From a virus: a stretch of 43,989 nt of DNA. Below are positions 37,588 to 43,989 of this stretch, piece by piece (the first letter of the stretch is position 1; each line of letters starts with the position of its first letter). The stretch covers positions 1-43,989 of IMG/VR virus record IMGVR_UViG_3300044732_000635; one strand, 5' to 3'. The notes under the pieces are model-generated. The model saw only the letters and a list, made by a program, of their open reading frames with translations, was not told where the DNA came from and made no database searches. Position numbers and translations under genes: made by a program.

Positions 37588-38355
37588 CTACTCGACTGGA
37601 TAACGAATAATGACGACGCCTGCTGCGCCACCAGTAGCCCGACCCGAGCCACCACCGCCACTGTTGGCTTCTGGTGAGCGGAGTCCTTGGCCTGCTTCAT
37701 TCGGGCACGCCCCGTCTCCACCTCGACCGAAGATGAGCGCGGTTCCTGTGATCAGGCTTTCGAGGCCAACACCGCCAGCGCCGCCACCTCGGTAGCCGAA
37801 GTTGCCACCGACACCGCCAGCGCCGCCACCACCGCCGCCCGCGCCGTTACCGCCGTAGTCGGCACCTTGACCGCCAACCCCGCCAGCCTTACCAGCACCA
37901 CTGCCTGCACCGCCGCCAGCGGTTCCACCGCCAGCACCGTCCAGGTACGCACCACCACCGCCAGAACCGTTAGTGGCTCGACCAGTGCCGCCGCCACCTC
38001 CACCGCCGCCGCCGCCTGTGAGGCCAGCGAACGTGGTGTCTGCGCCTGGTGCACCGATGACGATGTTGTATGTCTGGGGGGTGAGCGCCTTGGTTCCCGT
38101 GAGAACACCTCCGCCACCGCCGCCAGCCCACGCTCCGCCGTTACCGCCGCCACCTACAACGACGTACTCGACCGATCCCGCTGCGGTGCAGATGAACGAT
38201 GAGTTGGCCTTGAAAACATGGAGTGCGTGAAGGACATCGTTGATGAACACAAACGACGTGGTTCCGCCGCTGCCGATCATCTTCTGCTTGACGCTCGGCG
38301 GGTTAGCGGGGCCGATCTCCTGCCACTCGCCCGCTTCTTTGATGTAGATACCCAC
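37588..38355 (-). CDS. Glycine-rich tail adhesin-like protein 1
   Basis: A 255-residue protein. It starts with IYIKEAGEWQEI, a beta domain follows (TSFVFINDVLHALHVFKANS), then a long glycine-rich part with runs such as GGGGAYLDGAGGGTAGG, ending GGAAGVVIIRYPVE. Glycine-rich blocks like this form polyglycine-II bundles in T-even-type gp38 receptor-binding adhesins (established for S16 gp38). GTG at 38355 is used with AAGGAG upstream. It is one of three paralogues in a row. Confidence 0.75.
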   Translation of the reverse strand: MGIYIKEAGEWQEIGPANPPSVKQKMIGSGGTTSFVFINDVLHALHVFKANSSFICTAAGSVEYVVVGGGGNGGAWAGGGGGGVLTGTKALTPQTYNIVIGAPGADTTFAGLTGGGGGGGGGGTGRATNGSGGGGAYLDGAGGGTAGGGAGSGAGKAGGVGGQGADYGGNGAGGGGGGAGGVGGNFGYRGGGAGGVGLESLITGTALIFGRGGDGACPNEAGQGLRSPEANSGGGGSGRATGGAAGVVIIRYPVE

Positions 38356-38363
38356 ACTGCTCC

Positions 38364-39125
38364 TTATCCGATTCGATACGCGACGATGACGACACCCGTC
38401 GCGCCGCCGCCGCCTTGGTATCCCGAGCCGGGAGCGCCGCCCGCTGTGGTGTAGCCGGAATGCCCTCCAGTGCCGCTGTTCGCGGGCGGGCTTGCTGGTT
38501 GCGGCCATCCCATACCCGCGCCGCCTTGGCAGTAGGTCACCGACGCGCCCGAGATTGTGGAGGTCACGTTGCGGCCCGTGCCAGGTTCACCAGCCGACGG
38601 GAAGTACCCGCCGAGCCCGCCCTGAGCCGTTGCGACGCTGCCAAGGTTTGACGTTCCTCCTGTGCCGCCACGTTCACCCGCGTAGCCCCAACCGACAGGA
38701 GCGCCGCCAGCGCCCACCACGACGCTATGGGCGCCGACAGGAATCGCCTTACTGTCGTTGGTAAGGGAGTAGGCGCCTTCTCCGCCTTGGGAGTGCCTTG
38801 CATTATCAGCGCCGCCGCCCGCGCCGCCGCCACCACAAACAAACACGCGGAACGGTTGCGCCGCCGTAGACACGGTGAACGTGCCGTTCCCCGTAAACCT
38901 GTGGACGCGCCACTTCTGGCCCGTGCCGTTGTAGTTCGTAACGTCGGTCACAGTGCCACCAGTCGCCGCGTTGTACGGTTCCAGTGCTGTTGCTACAGCG
39001 ACGTTCGACCAGGCGGAGCGCCTGCCCTCAGCGGACACTGCGCGCACGCGATAGGCGTAGGAAGTGCCAGGCGTGAGGCTTGTGTATGTCTTGGCAAGTA
39101 CGTTGCCAACGTTGTCAATAGTCAT
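38364..39125 (-). CDS. Glycine-rich tail adhesin-like protein 2
   Basis: A 253-residue protein. The N-terminus is the C-terminal half of a fibronectin III-like domain (TYTSLTPGTSYAYRVRAVSA, then WSNVAVATA). A shared domain follows (EPYNAATGGTVTDVTNYNG, WRVHRFTGNGTFTVST), and then a Gly-rich body ending GATGVVIVAYRIG. It is homologous to protein 3 in the shared domain. ATG at 39125 follows GAGGTGG and overlaps the upstream stop. Confidence 0.75.
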   Translation of the reverse strand: MTIDNVGNVLAKTYTSLTPGTSYAYRVRAVSAEGRRSAWSNVAVATALEPYNAATGGTVTDVTNYNGTGQKWRVHRFTGNGTFTVSTAAQPFRVFVCGGGGAGGGADNARHSQGGEGAYSLTNDSKAIPVGAHSVVVGAGGAPVGWGYAGERGGTGGTSNLGSVATAQGGLGGYFPSAGEPGTGRNVTSTISGASVTYCQGGAGMGWPQPASPPANSGTGGHSGYTTAGGAPGSGYQGGGGATGVVIVAYRIG

Positions 39126-39919
39126 TAGGCCACCTCGTACTCCACGACAACTGCGCCAGCATTGCCAGCCTGACCAGGAATGGAGGCTTGCCCTCCGTCT
39201 GGCGCGCCACCTGCGCCACCTTCGCCAACGGTTGTTGCCAGCCCAAGTGCGGCCTGCTTGCCTGTGCAAGGGCTGGTCTGCGGGTGATTGTTGCCGCCAC
39301 CGTTGCCGCCGTTAGCGGCGGGAGCAGGTACGCCAGGTCGGCCATCGCCGCCCGTGATTGCATCCTGGCCCCACGCGCCGTAACCGCCGCCGCCAGAAGT
39401 GAATCCAAGGGCAATCGAGTCGCCGCCAGGGCCGCCAGCGTGGGCAGTGCCAGCAGAGCCGCCAGCACCTACCGTGATGGTCGCAGCCCCAATGGCAACG
39501 CCAACCGCTTCGCCAATGTAGTAGCCACCGCCACCACCCTTGCCGCCGCCATGGGGGCCACCGCCGTCAAAGCCGTTCTTGCCTCCGCCGCCTCCGCCGC
39601 CGATCAGGTAGACGTAGAACGGGTTAGGGCTTTTGACGACATTGAGGGAGCCGTTGGCGGTGAAGGTGTGCCGAGCGAACTTCCTGCCATCAGAGGTGTA
39701 GGTAGTCATCGTGCCGCCAGTCGCCTCGTTGTACGGCACGGGAACGTTCTCGACCTCATAAGACCCGATCGAGCCCGCTGCCACTGTGCCAGCAGTCCAA
39801 GTCAGACTGATGCCATTACCGACTCCTGTCGCCGTCAGCACGGGTGCTATAGGTAGCGGCGGATGCGGATACACCTGTACCCATTCGCCAGCATTCTTCA
39901 CTCGGATTGCACTTGTCAC
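39125..39919 (-). CDS. Glycine-rich tail adhesin-like protein 3
   Basis: A 264-residue protein. It starts with a short IRVKNAGEWVQVYPHPPLP phrase like protein 1, then the N-terminal half of a fibronectin III-like domain (PVLTATGVGNGISLTWTAG, SIGSYEVENV). The shared domain follows (VPYNEATGGTMTTYTSDG, ARHTFTANGSLNVV), then a Gly-rich body ending AGNAGAVVVEYEVA. GTG at 39919 overlaps the upstream stop. Together with proteins 1 and 2 it probably forms receptor-binding structures. Confidence 0.75.
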   Translation of the reverse strand: MTSAIRVKNAGEWVQVYPHPPLPIAPVLTATGVGNGISLTWTAGTVAAGSIGSYEVENVPVPYNEATGGTMTTYTSDGRKFARHTFTANGSLNVVKSPNPFYVYLIGGGGGGGKNGFDGGGPHGGGKGGGGGYYIGEAVGVAIGAATITVGAGGSAGTAHAGGPGGDSIALGFTSGGGGYGAWGQDAITGGDGRPGVPAPAANGGNGGGNNHPQTSPCTGKQAALGLATTVGEGGAGGAPDGGQASIPGQAGNAGAVVVEYEVA

Positions 39920-40434
39920 GGCAGCGTCACCCACATGTCCCCGTCGGAACCATCGCTTGCGGTCGGTACACGATCACTGACCGTGTACCCCTTCGCGCCT
40001 GCACCTTCTACCCACGCGGTACCGTCCCACGTGAGGACATCACCAACCTGCGGGTCTGTCAGAGTGACATCCGACAGGTCACCGAGTGCTGAGGGCGCTG
40101 CCTCACCTGCTGACCCAGCCACCCAACTTTCAGCGGTTGCGTCGTAGGTGAGGAGAGCACCGTCAGTGACGGGGTCAGTTACATCCACGTCCCAAAGGTC
40201 GGTCAGATGCGTGATCTTGTTGCCCTCATCGCCCGTACCCTCGATGGCGGCGAGGCGATCGCGAACGGTGGGGAAACGCCCCTGCGGGTTTGTGCCGAGC
40301 ACCTGCTGAATGGACTCCACCGCGTTGTTTGCATTCGCATGCTGTTCGGCGTGAGGGACTTGAAGAGAGTCCAGCGGGTCGCCTGCTGTGGGATTGTTCA
40401 GGTTGTCGAAACCTGCTGGGTAGTTGCTTGCCAT
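39916..40434 (-). CDS. Minor tail protein / adhesin stem
   Basis: A 172-residue protein with the widely shared fibre N-terminus PAGFDNLNNPTAGDPLDSLQ and VPHAEQHANANNAVESIQQV followed by LGTNPQGRFPTVRDRLAAIE, which marks actinophage tail-fibre proteins. Then come two short repeats (GALLTYDATAESWVAGSA, GDVLTWDGTAWVEGAG) like fibre-shaft modules. Ends DGDMWVTLP. Likely links the hub to the adhesins. Confidence 0.85.
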   Translation of the reverse strand: MASNYPAGFDNLNNPTAGDPLDSLQVPHAEQHANANNAVESIQQVLGTNPQGRFPTVRDRLAAIEGTGDEGNKITHLTDLWDVDVTDPVTDGALLTYDATAESWVAGSAGEAAPSALGDLSDVTLTDPQVGDVLTWDGTAWVEGAGAKGYTVSDRVPTASDGSDGDMWVTLP

Positions 40435-40475
40435 TCGTACTCCCTTAAGTCGGGCTGGATGAGGGCGGTCGTGGG

Positions 40476-42113
40476 TTAGGCCGTCACCACGGGTGCGTCA
40501 GCAGCAGCGACCGTGAACGGCACAGTGTTCGACTTCGCGTCCGAGTAGCCGACAGCCAGCGTGTGAGCGCCAGCGGCGACAGTCGCCAGGTTCAGGTTGA
40601 ACGAAGCAGCAGTCGAGGTGACGCCAGTAGCGGCTCCGACATCGGTGCCATCGAGGTACACCTTGAGGCCAGAGGCGAACAGCGTGCCAGCGAATGTCAC
40701 GGCAACCGTGCCACCCGTGACACCCGAGTTCGGGGTGGCAGAGGTCAGGTTCGGCTTGGCGTGGGCGACAGACACCGTGCGGCCATTCGACAGGACCGAG
40801 TTAGCGGGGACGCCAACCTTGAACTCGTAGGCCGTGAACGGGGCGTACTGCGACTTCGGCAGGGACACCGTGGCGCTGGTCGCTGACACGAACGTGAACG
40901 GCACCGAAGTACCCGTGCGGGTCACGGTCATGTTCGGGGTGAACTGCGTTCCAGCGAGGGTGACCACCATCGGGTCGGTGATGGACTCCCAAGCGGGAGC
41001 AGCAGGCGTAACGGACACCATCGTCGGGTTCACGGCGGTCACGACCAGGTTCTTCGACGCCGTGAACGTCTCCCCCGTCATACCGACCTCGACGGTGTAC
41101 GTCTTAGCAGTCGAAACCAGTGAGCGCGGCACAGACAGGTGCATCTCCGTGGCCGACACGAACGTCAGTGAGCGCAGGGCCGCGCCTCCGTCGATCTTGG
41201 CAACCATGCCGTCACGGAAGTTAGTGCCCTTCAACACCACGATGGTCGGGTCAGCCATCATCTGACGGTTGATCGACGCGGGGGTCAGGCTGGTCAGGGT
41301 CGGGTCAGCAGGCGGGGCAGGCGGCTCCACAGTCAGCGTCATCACGTTGCTGGACTTGCCGTCGGTGTTAGTCACCTTGACGGTGTGGTCGCCAGTTGCC
41401 AGGTCAGCAGCGGCCAGTGCAACGGTGATTGAACTCGCCGACACGAACGTAGAAGCCTTGCTGACACCATCGACAGCCACGGTCGGGGCGGTCAGGAAGT
41501 TACCGCCAGTGATCGTGACAGTCTCCCCATCGGCAGCCTGCGCGCTAGTGATTGTGACTGGCGACAGCGAAGAAATGAACGGCGGCGGCGGGGTAACGAT
41601 GAACACCTTCTCGTTCGACCAGATGCCCTGCGAGACGTATCCGATCTTGACCGTATGCGCCGAGTTCCCAGGCAGCATCGAGGCGGGGACCAGGATCTCC
41701 GCAGTCGAGTTGCTGATGATGGTTGTCGGAACAGCCACGCCATCGAAGTAGGCCCCGCAGCCTGCGGCGAAGTTCAGTCCTGTGAGGGTGATCTTGGTCG
41801 GGTCAGTTGCGGGCGGGTCGATCTGCGACGGAGTGAGTGAGTTCAACACAGGAGCGACAGGCGGTGAGGTTACGGAGCCGATGGTAAAGGGCACCTCATT
41901 GGACCAGTAAGCACTACTGCCAACTCTGACGAGGTGAACACCTTCGGCGTACCTTGATTGGTCGAAGTTGTTCGACCTGAACTCACCAGAGTTGATGAAC
42001 TCCGTGTACGGCACCTTCATCCGATCTATCTGCACAGTCATGTGAGAGGCGAAGTTGGCCCCTGTAACCACTAAGGACACTGTGAGGTCCGCGTTCTTAA
42101 CCAATGTAGGCAT
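40476..42113 (-). CDS. Multi-domain Ig-like (IPT/TIG) tail protein
   Basis: A 545-residue protein built from about six tandem Ig-like IPT/TIG domains, each near 85-90 residues. Typical pieces are LNSLTPSQIDPPATDPTKIT, VTITGGNFLTAPTVAVDGV, ITVALAAADLATGDHTVKVT and SNVMTLTVEPPAPPADPTLT. Such Ig-like domains decorate phage surfaces and help adhere to glycans or host cells. ATG at 42113 follows GAAGGAAAC; an upstream start at 42197 lies inside the hub gene. The domains differ from one another, so recent duplication is unlikely. Confidence 0.85.
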   Translation of the reverse strand: MPTLVKNADLTVSLVVTGANFASHMTVQIDRMKVPYTEFINSGEFRSNNFDQSRYAEGVHLVRVGSSAYWSNEVPFTIGSVTSPPVAPVLNSLTPSQIDPPATDPTKITLTGLNFAAGCGAYFDGVAVPTTIISNSTAEILVPASMLPGNSAHTVKIGYVSQGIWSNEKVFIVTPPPPFISSLSPVTITSAQAADGETVTITGGNFLTAPTVAVDGVSKASTFVSASSITVALAAADLATGDHTVKVTNTDGKSSNVMTLTVEPPAPPADPTLTSLTPASINRQMMADPTIVVLKGTNFRDGMVAKIDGGAALRSLTFVSATEMHLSVPRSLVSTAKTYTVEVGMTGETFTASKNLVVTAVNPTMVSVTPAAPAWESITDPMVVTLAGTQFTPNMTVTRTGTSVPFTFVSATSATVSLPKSQYAPFTAYEFKVGVPANSVLSNGRTVSVAHAKPNLTSATPNSGVTGGTVAVTFAGTLFASGLKVYLDGTDVGAATGVTSTAASFNLNLATVAAGAHTLAVGYSDAKSNTVPFTVAAADAPVVTA

Positions 42114-42123
42114 AGTTTCCTTC

Positions 42124-43350
42124 TCAGGCAGTCGGGTGACCGTCGTAAGTGTGTGCAGGGCTTCCGTAGTTGATTCCGTCAGCGTCGTACGTGCCACCGC
42201 TGCTGCGAACCACGCGCGTCTGCATGCTCATCACGCCGCCCGCCAACGGGATCGACAGCGTGTCGATGATGTGACGCTCAATGGTGTTGTCAGGAAGTTG
42301 CACCGCAATCACGTCGCCAGGTTCCATCAGCGGGTTGTGCAGCGTCTGCAGTTGAATGCCGCGCGTCTGTCCCTTGTACTTGTCGAGCAAGGAACGCGCT
42401 GCATCAAGAGCCTGCGCCTCCGTGGTGATGGTTGACACCGTCTCTTCGGGGCGAGGCTTGCGCCCGAACGGTCCATCGAAGTACGTAGGCGACTCGGGAT
42501 CAGAGTCGACAAGGTACACAATGCCACCGCCGCTATTGGGAGATTCCCAGCGAACGCCGACAGCGTTGTACTGCTCACGTCGCGAGAACGTCGTCTCCTC
42601 CGAGACCAGCACGCCGCTATCGCCAGCGTCAACTTCCCACACTGGAATGTGACTGTCGACCACGGGTTGCACCGTCCACCGCCCGAGATGATCGGGTGCC
42701 ACGCGGGTGTTGATTGCTACCGCGAGTGCTTGAATCGCATCCCAACGGCTGCCAGTGAAGACAGTGCCGTCAGGCGGAAGGGACGTTCCATCGACGCCTT
42801 CGTTGATGATCCACTCGGGCGGGTTAGTGCTGGGGTATGCCACGTTGACTAGATCCTGAATGGCCTCTAGGTACGTCAGTTTCGTGTTGTCGATGCTGAA
42901 CGGTGCATACGGAGTGATGAGGTAGAAGTCTGCAATCCGAGTACCAGGATCGTACGCCGCAGTGACCTGCAGCGAGCCTGAGACAGCAGCCTTCACGGAC
43001 TCGTCCACGCGCAAGCGCGCCAACGTCACCCACTCCTCCGAGAGGTCTGGGTAGATCAAGCCCCACTCGATCTCAAGTTCAGCGGACTTCGCTGTGAGCG
43101 CCTCAAAGAAGTCACGGGCCGCGTCGCCAGTGACAGCACTTGCGATGGTTGACTCGAGGGTAGACACCTGCATCTGAGCCTGCCGCACGATGTTGCGGGA
43201 GTTGTCAATCGTCAGCGTTCCGTCGACTACACCGAAGTGACCGTTGAACTCGTACTCCCCCAACTCGTTGGGGAGGTACAGCCCGATGCGGACCCTGCGG
43301 CTGTGAGAAGACCGCAGATGCGTCTTGAACTTATCGCTTGCACCCAGCAT
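42124..43350 (-). CDS. Baseplate hub / tail protein (gp27-like)
   Basis: A 408-residue protein. The N-terminus (SDKFKTHLRSSHSRRVRIGL) followed by GVVDGTLTIDNSRNIVRQAQ and WGLIYPDLSEEWVTLARLRV resembles actinophage hub proteins of the DUF5047 type, which form the central ring below the tail tube. The middle has WIINEGVDGTSLPPDGTVFT, and the C-terminus QTLHNPLMEPGDVIAVQLPD resembles the final domain of gp27-like hubs. ATG 43350 shares bases with the upstream stop (TGATG). Confidence 0.8.
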   Translation of the reverse strand: MLGASDKFKTHLRSSHSRRVRIGLYLPNELGEYEFNGHFGVVDGTLTIDNSRNIVRQAQMQVSTLESTIASAVTGDAARDFFEALTAKSAELEIEWGLIYPDLSEEWVTLARLRVDESVKAAVSGSLQVTAAYDPGTRIADFYLITPYAPFSIDNTKLTYLEAIQDLVNVAYPSTNPPEWIINEGVDGTSLPPDGTVFTGSRWDAIQALAVAINTRVAPDHLGRWTVQPVVDSHIPVWEVDAGDSGVLVSEETTFSRREQYNAVGVRWESPNSGGGIVYLVDSDPESPTYFDGPFGRKPRPEETVSTITTEAQALDAARSLLDKYKGQTRGIQLQTLHNPLMEPGDVIAVQLPDNTIERHIIDTLSIPLAGGVMSMQTRVVRSSGGTYDADGINYGSPAHTYDGHPTA

Positions 43351-43989
43351 CACTTCACCTGCAGTCTCAGCCAGGTTATACCTGCCTGCTTAAGGCTGTC
43401 CCACGACACGCTCTCCGACCAGAGGTCTCCCCAAGTGCGGAAGGCGGGGCCGACGAAGTCAGCGGGCGGTGGTGCGACACGGCGGAACTCGAGATCGAAG
43501 TAGCGCTCGGGGGCGTGCCCGATAGGCGAAATACGCCGCTCCGTGACATTGCCAACCGCGAGATACCACACGTCGGAGAAGCCATAGTTCGGCTGATGCG
43601 GCGAGAAGGCCAGCAGCCCACCGTCGTTCAACAGTTGGTAGAGGCCGAAGCGCTCCCCATCGGTGAGGGTCGCGAGTGTGAGAGTCCCTGTAGGGAAGGA
43701 GCGCACGTCGGATACGACCACCGCATCACGGCGACCGACAACCTGCACAACATCCTGACGGCTCTCAGACACCAGGCTTGGGACACTGACGACGATTACC
43801 TTCTGAACGGCGAGCGGGTTAGTGAGCCCGAACACGACATCACCGCCGCGATCGATCTCGCCTGAAAGTGTTACCAGATCCGAGTTACGAGTCTGGGTGC
43901 CGTCACTGACCACCGCATAGTACGAAATCGGCGTGTTCTGCGGGGCCTCGTAGTCGGCAGCGATCAGAGAGTTGACCGCTTCCTTCTTG
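43350..43989 (-). CDS. Distal tail protein, C-terminal part (continues from 1-367)
   Basis: This is the larger part of the distal tail gene whose start is at 367; bases 43766-43989 duplicate 1-224. The frame encodes FGLTNPLAVQKVIVVSVPSL and TLTDGERFGLYQLLNDGGLL, then FSDVWYLAVGNVTERRISPI, FDLEFRRVAPPPADFVGPAF and RTWGDLWSESVSWDSLK at the C-terminus. Beta-rich with the late Trp-rich segment common in actinophage distal tail or minor tail proteins. At the junction one residue differs between the copies (Gly here, Ser at the left end). Confidence 0.7.
   Translation of the reverse strand, partial: KKEAVNSLIAADYEAPQNTPISYYAVVSDGTQTRNSDLVTLSGEIDRGGDVVFGLTNPLAVQKVIVVSVPSLVSESRQDVVQVVGRRDAVVVSDVRSFPTGTLTLATLTDGERFGLYQLLNDGGLLAFSPHQPNYGFSDVWYLAVGNVTERRISPIGHAPERYFDLEFRRVAPPPADFVGPAFRTWGDLWSESVSWDSLKQAGITWLRLQVK
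43766..43989. repeat. Right copy of 224-bp terminal redundancy
   Basis: Matches 1-224 except C at 43862 against T at 97. Confidence 0.95.

Overview
This window is an almost certainly complete genome of a temperate, siphovirus-type (long non-contractile tail) phage or prophage of a high-GC actinobacterial host. The last 224 bases repeat the first 224 with one mismatch, so the molecule reads as a circle of about 43,765 bp and one tail gene crosses the ends. Support for the host type: high GC, many GTG and TTG starts behind AGGAGG-type ribosome sites, a phiC31 gp3-like directionality factor paired with a serine integrase, a GP88-family gene and an Rpf-like transglycosylase. I cannot name the genus.

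Layout. Nearly everything reads leftward (minus strand). The late block starts at 12,511 and runs left: small and large terminase, portal, MuF-like protein, scaffold, P22-type coat protein, four connector/neck genes, tail tube, the frameshifted tail chaperone pair and the tape measure. It then wraps round the contig ends into distal tail protein, baseplate hub, an Ig-like (IPT/TIG) protein, an adhesin stem, three glycine-rich adhesin-like proteins and small tail-tip genes, ending at a terminator near 35,680. A lysis cassette follows: glycoside hydrolase, M15-type endolysin and a two-helix holin, closed by stacked hairpins at 33,712-33,831. The early block runs left from 33,356 to 17,698: an unknown first gene, an HTH/zinc-ribbon protein, a RecB-like nuclease, gp3-like RDF, GIY-YIG-like and Hjc-like nucleases, a transglycosylase, primase-helicase, family A polymerase, a sigma-like/HNH control cluster and a B12-dependent ribonucleotide reductase. 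It ends at a hairpin terminator shared with the convergent serine integrase (16,346-17,716). Between integrase and terminase sit a leftward HNH gene pair, a gene-free GC-rich repeat tract, and a rightward five-gene island containing a GP88-family gene with its own repeated leader sequence.

How it works together. Integrase and RDF would control integration and excision. Primase-helicase, polymerase, nucleases and the reductase form the replication module. HNH, terminase, portal and scaffold package DNA. The most interesting non-coding signals are: (1) three copies of a tRNA-arm-like RNA structure with compensating base-pair changes, each in the leader of one of three consecutive genes (21,304-22,167); (2) a 20-bp element present five times in one orientation, four copies lying at the head of early operons; (3) a long two-tier inverted repeat with an AT-rich centre at 32,602-32,712; (4) a canonical -1 slippery heptamer in the tail chaperone pair. 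No classical repressor could be recognised, so immunity control is unresolved.
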